Shown here: one piece after another, positions 1-5,507 of the stretch
Layout: every line of letters starts with the position of its first letter
How positions within the stretch are numbered: position 1 is the stretch's first letter
NCBI GenBank assembly: GCA_014763905.1
Contig: JACXUN010000113.1
Coordinates: forward strand, 1-5,507
Source: Campylobacterales bacterium
Lineage (GTDB): Bacteria; Campylobacterota; Campylobacteria; Campylobacterales; Sulfurovaceae
Length of the DNA: 5,507 bases
Reading direction: 5' to 3'
Notes under the pieces: generated by a model
The model's database searches: none
Told to the model about the DNA's origin: nothing
The model's input: only the letters and a program-made list of their open reading frames with translations
Program-made: the position numbers and the translations under genes

Positions 1-171
1 AATCAAGGGATAACTATCTCAATGGATGGCAAAGGGAGAGCTACTGATAATATTTGTATTGAGAGATTCTGGAGAAGTGCAAAAGTTGAAAAGATTTATC
101 TAAATGTTTATGAGAGAGTATCAACACTCAAAGATGATGTGAAAGAGTATATTTTTAATACTTTTCGCTAA
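1..171 (+). pseudogene. 3' fragment of IS3-family transposase (orfB, DDE integrase core)
   Basis: Read from base 1 in frame 1, this gives 56 residues typical of the C-terminal end of an IS3-family (IS3/IS150-like) OrfB transposase, which catalyses DNA strand transfer with a DDE RNase H-like core. The block SMDGKGRATDN (residues 7-17) is a family signature. Glu21 (bases 61-63) fits the third catalytic acidic residue, and Lys28 sits seven residues later, as usual in the family. The first two Asp residues lie outside the window. The reading ends at TAA (169-171) after FNTFR. The next in-frame codons read NTPFDI, which resembles the terminal TP motif of these proteins. About six codons therefore seem to be missing around the stop, and the copy is probably inactive. 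Its low GC (19 of 60 in bases 61-120) contrasts with the helicase gene. The family call is strong; the pseudogene status is inferred, because the 5' part is not visible. Confidence 0.85.
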
Positions 172-174
172 AAT
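169..174 (+). promoter_or_regulatory. Possible -10 box (TAAAAT) for the defence operon
   Basis: TAAAAT matches the sigma-70 -10 consensus at five of six positions and lies 28 bases before the helicase ATG, in the decayed tail of the insertion sequence. No good -35 is found at normal spacing. Epsilonproteobacterial promoters often lack a conserved -35 box, so this does not rule it out. A second AT-rich candidate, TATAAA at 186-191, would leave almost no leader. If either is real, the operon is transcribed from a promoter in IS-derived DNA. This is weak evidence in an AT-rich stretch. Confidence 0.25.
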
Positions 175-202
175 ACTCCATTTGATATAAAAGATACGGA
201 TC

Positions 203-3200
203 ATGTTAATAGACAATAAGAAAAATGGCAGAGTTGGCGATGTATTAAAGCAGAACATCAACGAGAACAGCAAATTGTCTATTGTCTCAGGCTATTTCAC
301 CCTCTACGCTTTTGCAGAACTTAAAAAAGAGTTAAATAAAGCCAAAGATATCCGCCTCCTTTTTAACGCTCCTGTTTTCAAAAATTCCGCTTTCGATCAC
401 CGTATCACAGGTGAAGCCGAAGAGGTCAAATTCAAAAACCAGTTACAGCAGACTCGTATCGCTCGTGAATGTGCCGATTGGATCAAAGCCAAAGTCAAAG
501 CCAGCGAAGTGAAAATGCAAGGAGTTATACCGTTTAATCTTTTTCATATCGATAATACCAATGAGAGCAAAGCGATACAGGGGAGTTCAAATTTCTCATC
601 TTCAGGGCTTGGAACCGTTCATTCAAGTGCATTCCACATGAATACCCTCATCAGCGAAAGCGGAGCGACACGGGATTTTTTAGCCATATTTGATGAGATT
701 TGGAACAACCCCGCTATGGTATCGGATATCAAAACCGAACTCTTGCGAAATCTCGAAGCGATCTACGAGGATAAGACCCCGCAGTTTCTCTACTTTATGA
801 CTCTTTACAACATCTTCAAAAGCTTTATCGGTGATCTTGATGAAGAGAAGATCATCAAAACCAAAACAGGGTTTAAAGATACCATCGTTTGGAATCAGCT
901 TTATAATTTTCAGCGGGATGGGGTATTGGGAGCCATCGACAAACTCGAACGCTACAACGGATGTATCATCGCCGATAGCGTCGGTTTGGGGAAAACATTC
1001 GAAGCATTGGCGGTTATCAAATATTATGAACTCCGCAACGACAGAGTTTTGGTATTGGCTCCTAAAAAGCTTCGTGAGAACTGGACGCTTTATACCATCA
1101 ACGACAAGCGTAATATCTTATCGGCAGATCGTTTCAACTATGATGTCCTCAATCACACCGATTTAACACGAGAAAGTGGCTACAGCGGCGAAATAAACCT
1201 CTCAACCCTCAATTGGGAAAACTATGATCTAATCGTGATCGATGAATCGCATAACTTCCGCAATACTAGCACCAACAAGAAAAAGAAAAAATCTCGATAT
1301 GCGAGATTGATGGATGATGTGCTGAAAAAAGGGGTCAAGACCAAAGTTTTGATGCTCTCTGCTACCCCCGTCAATAACCGCTTGAACGATTTGAAAAATC
1401 AAGTGGCATTTATCACCGAAGCAAACGATACTGCTTTTGATAATTTTGGGATCAAATCGATAGAACGGACACTCAGTAAATCCCAGAGCAAATTCAACAC
1501 ATGGCTCAAACTCCCTGACCAGCAACGCACCAGCAAAAGCTTATTGGACAGCCTGAATTTTGATTATTTCAAACTGCTTGATTTGATCACAATCGCCCGC
1601 AGTCGTAAGCATATTGAGAAATACTACGATATGACAGATATTGGCAAGTTTCCCGAACGAAACAAACCACTCACTCTCAAGCCCGATATCGATGTCAAAA
1701 ACGAGTTTCCACCACTATTGGAGATCAACAAAACGATCCGTCGCCTCAGTCTCGCCGCCTATTCACCGCTTAAATATGTCTATCCTCACAAACAAGCAGA
1801 ATATTCAGAGAAATACGACATTGAGCTTGGGAATGGACGGGTATTTAAACAAACCGATAGGGAAAACAGTCTTATCCATTTGATGCGGGTGAATCTTCTC
1901 AAACGGATGGAAAGCTCCATCAACTCGTTTTCTCTAACGGTGATCAAGCTTATCAGCAACATCGAACACATTAGCAAGATGCTCGATACTCACAATAGGG
2001 ATTATTTCGAAGAACCCAGTATTATTGATGTTGATATCGATAGCGATGAATTCGCTTCACGGCTCGTCGGAAATAGTGTCAAAGTCCTCATCGCCGATGT
2101 CGATAAGATTAAATGGAGGCAAGATTTAGAGAGTGACCTTGAAAAGCTCAAAGAACTGCTTTCCGAATCGTCGAAAATCGATCATCTCCGAGATAACAAG
2201 CTCCATGTTCTCAAAGAAAATATCGCTCACAAAATCGAAAATCCACTCAACCCAAACAACAAAAAAGTAATCATCTTCACCGCTTTCGCCGATACCGCCG
2301 AATACCTCTACAAACACATTTCCCCATGGGTAAAAGCGGAGTACGGATTGGAAAGTTGTCTCGTTACGGGGAGCGGTGATAATCAAACAACCCTTCAAAC
2401 CAAACACAAAGACCTTAATTCCCTTTTGACCGATTTTTCCCCTATCTCCAAAAGCCGAGACAAAACCAATCCTGACGCTACCAAAGAGATCGATATCCTT
2501 ATCGCCACCGACTGTATCAGTGAGGGGCAAAACCTCCAAGACTGCGATTATCTCATCAACTATGATATTCACTGGAATCCCGTCCGGATCATCCAGCGTT
2601 TTGGACGGATTGACCGTTTGGGGAGCCGCAATGCCACCATCCAGCTTGTCAATTTTTGGCCAAATTTGGAACTCGATGAATACATCAATTTGGAGAGCCG
2701 TGTAAGTGGGCGGATGATGCTTCTCGATGTCAGTGCCACGGGTGAAGAAAATATCATCGATACCCAAAATTCAGGAGAGATGAACGATTTGAGCTATCGT
2801 GCCAAACAGCTCAAAGAGCTTCAAGAAAAGGTTATTGACCTTGAAGATGTGAGTGGCGGTATCTCCCTTACCGATTTGACGCTGAACGATTTTAGAATGG
2901 ATTTGATGGAGTATCTAAAAACCCACAAATCAGCTCTTGAATCTTCACCGTTGGGACTTTATAGCGTCGTCAATGCCGATGAAAACATCACCGTCAAAGG
3001 GACAATCTTTTGTTTGAAACTTTTGAAATATACGCAAGAAAGTGATAGCTTTTCACTGGAGCCGTATTATCTCGTCTATGTCAATGAAGAGGGTCAAATC
3101 CACATGGGATTCACCAGTGCCAAAATGATCCTCGATATCTACAAAAACCTCTGTATCGGACAAACTACCGTTGTTGCCGAAGCGGTCAATGCGATGAAAC

Positions 3201-3391
3201 AAGAGACAAAAGATTGCACACAAATGGATACCTACACCAAACGGCTTCAAGTGGCGATTGAAAGCATCATCGGCAAAAAAGAAGAGCGCGGGATGGATTC
3301 GCTTTTTAGTCGTGGCGGGACGAATATCTCCAGCGATTCGTTTAGCGGGATAGAGGATTTTGAACTCATCTCGTATTTGGTGATCCGATGA
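203..3391 (+). CDS. PLD-like (HKD) domain - SNF2/RapA-type helicase fusion
   Basis: A 1062-residue predicted cytoplasmic DNA-dependent ATPase. Residues 1-170 resemble the PLD-like domain found at the N-terminus of DEAD/DEAH helicases, with a GSSN motif at 127-130. His115 is the only candidate for the catalytic His, but the Lys and Asp of HxKx4D are Asp117 and Ser122. The superfamily 2 core follows: QRDG (237-240), Walker A ADSVGLGKT (257-265), DESH box (347-350), SATP motif III (386-389), second RecA domain from about 685, motif V ATDCISEGQNLQ (768-779) and arginine-finger motif VI QRFGRIDRLGS (798-808). This is the SNF2/RapA pattern. About 290 residues separate motif III from the second RecA domain, and a further 250 residues form an unassigned C-terminal region. 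ATG 203 is the first start after the in-frame stop at 188-190; the Shine-Dalgarno sequence is weak. The gene overlaps DUF4391 by four bases, which implies coupled translation. In this context it probably serves as the translocase/effector of a restriction-modification-like defence module. The helicase call is firm; the defence role is inferred. Confidence 0.93.
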   Translation: MLIDNKKNGRVGDVLKQNINENSKLSIVSGYFTLYAFAELKKELNKAKDIRLLFNAPVFKNSAFDHRITGEAEEVKFKNQLQQTRIARECADWIKAKVKASEVKMQGVIPFNLFHIDNTNESKAIQGSSNFSSSGLGTVHSSAFHMNTLISESGATRDFLAIFDEIWNNPAMVSDIKTELLRNLEAIYEDKTPQFLYFMTLYNIFKSFIGDLDEEKIIKTKTGFKDTIVWNQLYNFQRDGVLGAIDKLERYNGCIIADSVGLGKTFEALAVIKYYELRNDRVLVLAPKKLRENWTLYTINDKRNILSADRFNYDVLNHTDLTRESGYSGEINLSTLNWENYDLIVIDESHNFRNTSTNKKKKKSRYARLMDDVLKKGVKTKVLMLSATPVNNRLNDLKNQVAFITEANDTAFDNFGIKSIERTLSKSQSKFNTWLKLPDQQRTSKSLLDSLNFDYFKLLDLITIARSRKHIEKYYDMTDIGKFPERNKPLTLKPDIDVKNEFPPLLEINKTIRRLSLAAYSPLKYVYPHKQAEYSEKYDIELGNGRVFKQTDRENSLIHLMRVNLLKRMESSINSFSLTVIKLISNIEHISKMLDTHNRDYFEEPSIIDVDIDSDEFASRLVGNSVKVLIADVDKIKWRQDLESDLEKLKELLSESSKIDHLRDNKLHVLKENIAHKIENPLNPNNKKVIIFTAFADTAEYLYKHISPWVKAEYGLESCLVTGSGDNQTTLQTKHKDLNSLLTDFSPISKSRDKTNPDATKEIDILIATDCISEGQNLQDCDYLINYDIHWNPVRIIQRFGRIDRLGSRNATIQLVNFWPNLELDEYINLESRVSGRMMLLDVSATGEENIIDTQNSGEMNDLSYRAKQLKELQEKVIDLEDVSGGISLTDLTLNDFRMDLMEYLKTHKSALESSPLGLYSVVNADENITVKGTIFCLKLLKYTQESDSFSLEPYYLVYVNEEGQIHMGFTSAKMILDIYKNLCIGQTTVVAEAVNAMKQETKDCTQMDTYTKRLQVAIESIIGKKEERGMDSLFSRGGTNISSDSFSGIEDFELISYLVIR
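3379..3386 (+). promoter_or_regulatory. Ribosome binding site of the DUF4391 gene inside the helicase 3' end
   Basis: GGTGATCC matches eight bases of the complement of the conserved 16S rRNA 3' end (AGGAGGTGATCC). Aligned this way, the core GGAGG position would fall about seven bases before ATG 3388. This supports the 3388 start and the ATGA overlap with the helicase stop. Confidence 0.5.
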
Positions 3392-4119
3392 TTGATGTCG
3401 TAGAAACCATAGGATTTCCACTAGCATGTAAAATTAACAAGAAAATAGACAAGAAGCTATTTATTGAAAATTTTTCCCTCAACATCAACGAGCGAAAAAT
3501 TCTTTCTGCTAATGTAGAGCGTATCACTCTCGAATATCTTCTCAACAAAAACAATATCAATATCCTCCCCTTTGTCGATGAAGAGCGGGATTATTCTGAA
3601 ATAGCGTTTGTAAGAGTCGAAATCACCAACAAAACCAAATACAAAACCATCACCTCCATCATCCAGAATATCCCTTATCCCCTCATCATCTTTATCCAGT
3701 GTGAGAAGACCCTGATGGTCAATATCTCACCTAAGCGGATCAACAAATCCGACAGCTCCAAACTCGTCGTAGAAGAGAGCCATTTCACCGACTGGATCGA
3801 TATACTAAACCCTTCTGAAATCGAAATTGCTTTTATAGAGAGCCTTGCAGCCAAAAACCATCCCTTTACCGATTTATATGCTTTCTATAATAGCTATTTG
3901 GATAGAATCATTGCTTTTAATGCGTCCAAGCATAGTGGGACACTTAGAAGCAATGAAGATACGAAAGTGATTCTCGAAGAGATCACTGTGCATGAGGTAA
4001 AAATCACGAAACTCAAAAATAAAATCAAGAAAGAGACAAACTTTAACGACAAGGTGAATCTCAATATCGAGTTGAAAAAAGTGAACGATAGATTGAATAC
4101 TTTAAAAGGGAAGTTATGA
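3388..4119 (+). CDS. DUF4391 domain-containing protein
   Basis: A 243-residue protein that I recognise as DUF4391-like from its N-terminal layout (start IDVVETIGFP, then an NKKIDKKLFIEN stretch) and its central hydrophobic strands ending in IIFIQCEK (residues 100-107). The family has no established biochemical role that I know of. Family members are found beside SNF2-type helicases and type III-like methyltransferases, as here. Residues from about 195 to 243 are rich in Lys, Glu, Ile and Leu and look like a coiled coil, which suggests self-assembly or docking to a partner. No signal peptide or membrane segment is visible. The start ATG overlaps the helicase stop (ATGA), and the stop overlaps the next start in the same way, so the three genes are probably translated as a coupled unit. 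GC is intermediate (27 of 60 in bases 3661-3720). A structural or adaptor subunit of the helicase is the simplest guess, but this is inference. Confidence 0.8.
   Translation: MIDVVETIGFPLACKINKKIDKKLFIENFSLNINERKILSANVERITLEYLLNKNNINILPFVDEERDYSEIAFVRVEITNKTKYKTITSIIQNIPYPLIIFIQCEKTLMVNISPKRINKSDSSKLVVEESHFTDWIDILNPSEIEIAFIESLAAKNHPFTDLYAFYNSYLDRIIAFNASKHSGTLRSNEDTKVILEEITVHEVKITKLKNKIKKETNFNDKVNLNIELKKVNDRLNTLKGKL
4104..4113 (+). promoter_or_regulatory. Ribosome binding site of the Abi gene
   Basis: The purine run AAAAGGGAAG, within the last codons of the DUF4391 gene, ends two bases before ATG 4116. It is a good Shine-Dalgarno candidate and supports the overlapping ATGA start. The Abi protein can therefore be made at its own site as well as by coupling. 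Confidence 0.55.
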
Positions 4120-5099
4120 AATACCATTACAAAAAGCTTGGCATAACATCCTATTTGCACTCTCTTTATGAGGATGGGTTGAACCATTCTGCTGATCAAA
4201 GCGAAGCGAGTATTGAACAGACAATTTTAAACATTGGTATTTTTCGATTCAAAGGATACGCCAAAGCATTTCTTAAAAACTTAACCAGCTACTCGATAGA
4301 TGACATAATCGCAATTCACGATTTTGATAGGCAACTCTCTTCGAATATGTTTTTCATAACATCCAGTATCGAAATCAAAATGAAAGCTTATCTCATTGAA
4401 ATTGTTTACAGTGTCACCGATAACCCGTTTTGTTATCTGCTCGCTAAAAATTATAAGGAAGCCTTCACATTACCGTTTGAATCTATTCAAGACTGGGAGG
4501 TTTTTCCAACCAATCCTCCTAAGAAATCGGAGGTCTATTTTCATTATAGAGATTATTACCTCAATACCTATGATTTTGAATCTAATCAAATCGCATACAT
4601 TCAAAGTGCGCCTATGGTTTCCATTAATGTGCCTAAAAATAAAGACCCAGAAATCATAAGAGAATTCAACTATCCGCCGTTTCACTATTTTGTAGAAAAT
4701 TCAACACTGGGCACTTTGATAAATATTATTTCAAAGCTACAAATCGATAGTAATGATATTTTGAAACTTTTAGGGAAACGGTTTGGCTTTTACACCCCAA
4801 GGCTATTTTTAAACTATCTCTTGAGACTCAAAGAACTTCGTAACCGATGCGCTCACAACGGGAGAATTTTTAACAGAAATTTTAGAGGGTTGAGAGCATA
4901 TGACAAACACAGAGAATTCAGAAAAACGATTTATGAACACAAGATACTGGATGTGTATTACACGCTACATGTATTATTGGGAAATGAGGATGACTTCAAT
5001 ACAGTTGATGATTTAATCAGCAGATTTGTATCAGTTTATATGGTAGGATTGGATAATAAACTGAAAGATTTTGTATTGGGGTTTGTCAGAACAAGGTGA
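4116..5099 (+). CDS. Abi family protein (Abi_2, AbiD/AbiF-like; HEPN-type RNase motif)
   Basis: A 327-residue protein with the typical order of the Abi_2 family of abortive-infection proteins. An N-terminal helical part holds a GIFRFKGYAKAF block (41-52), where the family usually has a YRLSGY-like motif. DFDRQL follows at 69-74 in the place of the conserved FDRxL, then YFVENSTLGTL at 191-201, close to the family's HYVE-LSFGTL signature. The C-terminal RNRCAHNGR (242-250), followed by FNR, contains R242-x4-H247, the HEPN ribonuclease motif. Members of this family stop phage growth by damaging the host; cleavage of RNA is the likely chemistry but is inferred here from the motif. No signal peptide or membrane segment is evident. 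The gene overlaps DUF4391 by ATGA. It is clearly AT-rich (22 and 20 GC per 60 bases at 4261-4320 and 4741-4800, against 31 and 35 in two helicase stretches), which points to separate acquisition. No antitoxin gene lies beside it, so control may come from the neighbouring proteins. Confidence 0.88.
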   Translation: MKYHYKKLGITSYLHSLYEDGLNHSADQSEASIEQTILNIGIFRFKGYAKAFLKNLTSYSIDDIIAIHDFDRQLSSNMFFITSSIEIKMKAYLIEIVYSVTDNPFCYLLAKNYKEAFTLPFESIQDWEVFPTNPPKKSEVYFHYRDYYLNTYDFESNQIAYIQSAPMVSINVPKNKDPEIIREFNYPPFHYFVENSTLGTLINIISKLQIDSNDILKLLGKRFGFYTPRLFLNYLLRLKELRNRCAHNGRIFNRNFRGLRAYDKHREFRKTIYEHKILDVYYTLHVLLGNEDDFNTVDDLISRFVSVYMVGLDNKLKDFVLGFVRTR

Positions 5100-5120
5100 G
5101 CGTGCGTGCATAGGCTCACC
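5095..5120 (+). terminator. Hairpin across the Abi stop codon (weak terminator or attenuator)
   Basis: GGTGAGC (5095-5101) and GCTCACC (5114-5120) form a perfect 7-bp stem with a 12-base loop. The left arm contains the TGA stop of the Abi gene. No T-run follows, so it is not a classic intrinsic terminator. It may weaken read-through, protect the 3' end of the upstream message or mark a processing site. The loop and left arm also contain the short direct repeat GCGTGCGTGC (5100-5109). Confidence 0.4.
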
Positions 5121-5134
5121 GTAAGTAGCGAAAT

Positions 5135-5140
5135 TATAAC
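5135..5140 (+). promoter_or_regulatory. Possible -10 box (TATAAC) for the mod gene
   Basis: TATAAC lies in an AT-rich stretch 25 bases before the mod ATG, which would give a leader of about 19 bases. No recognisable -35 is present at 17-base spacing, where the right arm of the hairpin begins. A separate promoter here would let the methyltransferase be made independently of the helicase and Abi genes, which would be useful for self-protection. The evidence is sequence likeness only. Confidence 0.3.
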
Positions 5141-5155
5141 AAATAAACTTTAAAC

Positions 5156-5164
5156 AGAGGGAAG
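5156..5164 (+). promoter_or_regulatory. Ribosome binding site of mod
   Basis: AGAGGGAAG, just before ATG 5166, is a purine-rich Shine-Dalgarno candidate and fixes the start of the methyltransferase gene. Unlike the upstream pairs, this gene does not overlap its neighbour. Confidence 0.55.
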
Positions 5165-5165
5165 C

Positions 5166-5507
5166 ATGAAGCAATTAGATGGCAAGAGTTTGGACATAGT
5201 GAGTGAAAATATAACAAAATTAAGAGAACTATTCCCCGAAGTCTTCAGCGAAGGGAAGATCGATTTTAAAAAGCTTGAAGAGGAGTTGGGGCAATTTATC
5301 GATAGTGACGCCGAACGCTACAACTTCACATGGGCGGGAAAATCCAAAGCCAAACAAATCGCTCAAACGCCATCCACAGGAACCCTCCGCCCTGCAAAAG
5401 CAGAATCAAAAAACTGGGATACGACCCAAAACCTCTATATCGAGGGCGATAATCTCGAAGTCCTCAAACTTCTCCAAAAGTCTTATCACAAAAAGGTCAA
5501 GATGATC
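5166..5507 (+). CDS. mod: Type III-like site-specific adenine DNA methyltransferase (Mod), 5' partial
   Basis: The first 114 codons of a gene that runs off the window edge. The product begins MKQLDGKSLDI and contains FTWAGKSKAKQIAQ (about 54-67), then a block ending NWDTTQNLYIEGDNLEVLKLL (key part LYIEGDNLEVLKLL at about 90-103), then KKVKMI at the edge. This arrangement is what I know from the N-terminus of type III Mod proteins (beta-class N6-adenine methyltransferases), where the DPPY catalytic motif comes only a few residues after KVKMI. Catalytic and target-recognition regions are therefore outside the view. The full family length is usually 600 residues or more. Mod would methylate adenine in an asymmetric site with S-adenosylmethionine and so mark host DNA. 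The GC content rises again compared with the Abi gene. A res-type restriction subunit may follow, but this cannot be seen. Confidence 0.88.
   Translation, partial: MKQLDGKSLDIVSENITKLRELFPEVFSEGKIDFKKLEEELGQFIDSDAERYNFTWAGKSKAKQIAQTPSTGTLRPAKAESKNWDTTQNLYIEGDNLEVLKLLQKSYHKKVKMI

Larger units (their letters stand above)
1..219 (+). mobile_element. Right-hand remnant of an IS3-family insertion sequence
   Basis: The transposase frame, read through its internal stop, stays open to TAA at 217-219 and so overlaps the start of the helicase gene. I see no convincing terminal inverted repeat or target-site duplication between 172 and 219, so the true right end of the element is unresolved. Either the end has been lost by deletion, or it lies within the first bases of the helicase gene. 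The element begins outside the window. Confidence 0.5.

Noticed and set aside
1322..1333. AAAAAAGGGG run as a programmed frameshift site (dnaX-like)
   Set aside because: The in-frame reading is AAA AAA GGG, so the heptamer is not in the phase required for A_AAA_AAG slippage, and the helicase frame continues with conserved motif III directly after it.
2126..2767. A 213-codon open frame on the minus strand within the helicase gene
   Set aside because: It lies wholly opposite conserved helicase motifs V and VI, its translation shows no recognisable domain, and it has no supporting context. It is a by-product of the codon pattern of the sense gene.
203..3391. Helicase as DrmA/DrmD of a DISARM system or as a BREX/Druantia component
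   Set aside because: No DUF1998, DrmB, PglZ, BrxC or DruE-like partner is visible. The PLD domain is fused to the helicase, whereas DISARM has a separate DrmC. The DUF4391 and type III-like Mod neighbours point to another type of cluster.
3053..3427. A 124-codon minus-strand frame across the helicase/DUF4391 junction
   Set aside because: It is opposite two well-supported coupled genes and has no recognisable protein features.
5275..5505. A 76-codon plus-strand frame within the start of mod
   Set aside because: It is in another frame than the mod reading, which has a good ribosome site, a clear start and family-typical sequence to the window edge.
1..5507. CRISPR array, tRNA or attachment-site repeats
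   Set aside because: I saw no regularly spaced repeats, no cloverleaf-like segment and no long direct repeats at the gene-cluster edges that would support these.

Overview
The window carries a plus-strand defence cluster next to the decayed end of an insertion sequence. Codon choice, the moderate-to-low GC content and the remembered resemblance of the last gene to Campylobacterota type III Mod proteins suggest an epsilonproteobacterium (Sulfuricurvum/Sulfurimonas/Sulfurospirillum-like). That assignment is inference; no rRNA or housekeeping gene is present to confirm it.

Layout. Bases 1-171 (remnant to about 219) are the 3' end of an IS3-family orfB transposase. It contains the last catalytic Glu and then breaks off at an internal stop. 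Almost directly behind it starts a 1062-residue protein (203-3391) with an N-terminal phospholipase-D-like (HKD-type) domain fused to a SNF2/RapA-type superfamily 2 helicase. It overlaps by ATGA a DUF4391 protein (3388-4119), which overlaps by ATGA an Abi_2 (AbiD/AbiF-like) protein with a HEPN-type RxxxxH ribonuclease motif (4116-5099). A 66-bp gap follows (5100-5165), with a hairpin across the Abi stop codon and a possible -10 box. Last comes the 5' end of a type III-like N6-adenine DNA methyltransferase (mod), from 5166 to beyond the window edge. The window stops just before the expected DPPY catalytic motif.

How the genes may work together. The PLD-helicase, DUF4391 and Mod genes look like one restriction-modification-like module. 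Mod would mark self DNA, and the helicase would act as a DNA-translocating effector or remodeller. A res-type gene is expected downstream but cannot be seen. The Abi/HEPN gene is clearly more AT-rich than its neighbours and sits between DUF4391 and mod. This suggests a second, RNA-targeting abortive-infection layer that was inserted and became translationally coupled, comparable in logic to PrrC or RloC anticodon nucleases next to type I R-M systems. The helicase's HKD motif lacks the canonical Lys and Asp, so its nuclease activity is doubtful.

No minus-strand gene, RNA gene or CRISPR array was found.
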